Assembly: GCA_945876515.1 (NCBI GenBank)
Contig: CAMCPF010000007.1
Span: forward strand, 1-23,106
Direction: 5' to 3'
DNA: 23,106 nt
DNA from: Candidatus Kuenenia stuttgartensis
GTDB lineage: Bacteria; Planctomycetota; Planctomycetia; Pirellulales; UBA1268
The notes beneath the pieces were generated by a model. It had not been told where the DNA came from, ran no database searches, and worked only from the letters and a program-made list of their open reading frames with translations. Shown piece after piece: positions 22,922 to 23,106 of the stretch. The stretch's first letter is position 1; each line of letters begins with the position of its first letter. A program made the position numbers and the translations under genes.

Positions 22922-23106
22922 ATGACCACGCTTGTTCGCGGCACTCGTGTGCACGGCACTCCTAGATCGCTGGCCGGCCTCGCGCTGCTGGCCGCCTGCC
23001 TCGCGGGCGGACCCACGCCCGCCGCCGACGCCCCGCCGCGGACCCCGGAGATCCTGCTCGTCGATGAGGACGAGTGGGAGGGGGCGGCTCCGGCTGACGT
23101 CGTGGC
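22922..23106 (+). CDS. Start of an exported protein or lipoprotein (cut by window end)
   Basis: 61 codons are visible. An N-terminal basic stretch (Arg6, Arg9, Arg15) precedes a hydrophobic core (SLAGLALLAACLAGG) ending in Leu-Ala-Ala-Cys, which would fit a lipobox. Cleavage by signal peptidase I after the later Ala-Ala is the alternative. The following residues are Pro/Ala-rich and then acidic (EILLVDEDEWEG). The family cannot be named from this fragment. It lies 32 bases after the DUF4410-like gene on the same strand, so the two are probably co-transcribed. Confidence 0.6.
   Translation, partial: MTTLVRGTRVHGTPRSLAGLALLAACLAGGPTPAADAPPRTPEILLVDEDEWEGAAPADVV

Overview
The window is very GC-rich with strongly GC-biased third codon positions. 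Its gene content suggests a planctomycete of the Pirellulales type. The clues are the ribosomal/replication run rplY-pth-rpsF-ssb-rplI-dnaB, a short 'PFRPFTIRMVDGRSFEV' protein of a kind I associate with planctomycetes, and hypothetical secreted and membrane proteins of planctomycete style. The lineage is inferred from these features only; there is no rRNA in the window.

Region 1 (1-7030, + strand) is a compact phototrophy cassette. It runs rhodopsin, blh (beta-carotene cleavage to retinal), crtY (lycopene cyclase), a GGPP-synthase-like prenyltransferase, crtI (phytoene desaturase), crtB (phytoene synthase) and a 70-residue two-helix membrane protein. Four consecutive genes overlap by stop/start ATGA or GTGA, so they are surely co-transcribed and probably translationally coupled. 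Together the enzymes convert C15/C20 prenyl diphosphates to phytoene, lycopene, beta-carotene and retinal, the chromophore of the rhodopsin. The rhodopsin keeps the proton-pump triad Asp-Thr-Glu, Leu at the green-tuning position, and a Gly in helix E at the position that forms the carotenoid-antenna fenestration of xanthorhodopsin-like pumps.

Region 2 (7031-8900) holds a convergent multi-pass membrane protein of unknown family (- strand) and a YqaA/DedA-type VTT membrane protein (+).

Region 3 (9063-13785, - strand) is the housekeeping operon rplY-pth-rpsF-ssb-rplI-dnaB. It has good Shine-Dalgarno sites before most genes, no rpsR between ssb and rplI, and a strong hairpin just after dnaB.

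Region 4 (13748-15069, - strand) is a sulfur assimilation pair, cysH (APS-reductase type) followed by an Rrf2-family regulator. An inverted repeat overlaps the cysH ribosome binding site, and a textbook bidirectional terminator lies at the far end.

Region 5 (15265-20803) contains rhaB (+), then on the - strand prs, an MsbA-like ABC exporter with a coiled-coil insertion and a zinc-ribbon membrane protein, followed by a small planctomycete-type protein (+). Region 6 (20909-end, + strand) has a DUF4432 aldose-epimerase-like protein, a secreted DUF4410-like protein and the start of a further exported protein cut by the window edge.

A repeated hairpin with a fixed GGCCATCCATGGCC core and compensatory changes in its arms follows dnaB and prs, and a degenerate relative sits between crtI and crtB. 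No tRNA, rRNA, CRISPR array, insertion sequence or integrase was seen. No gap between genes exceeds about 260 bases.
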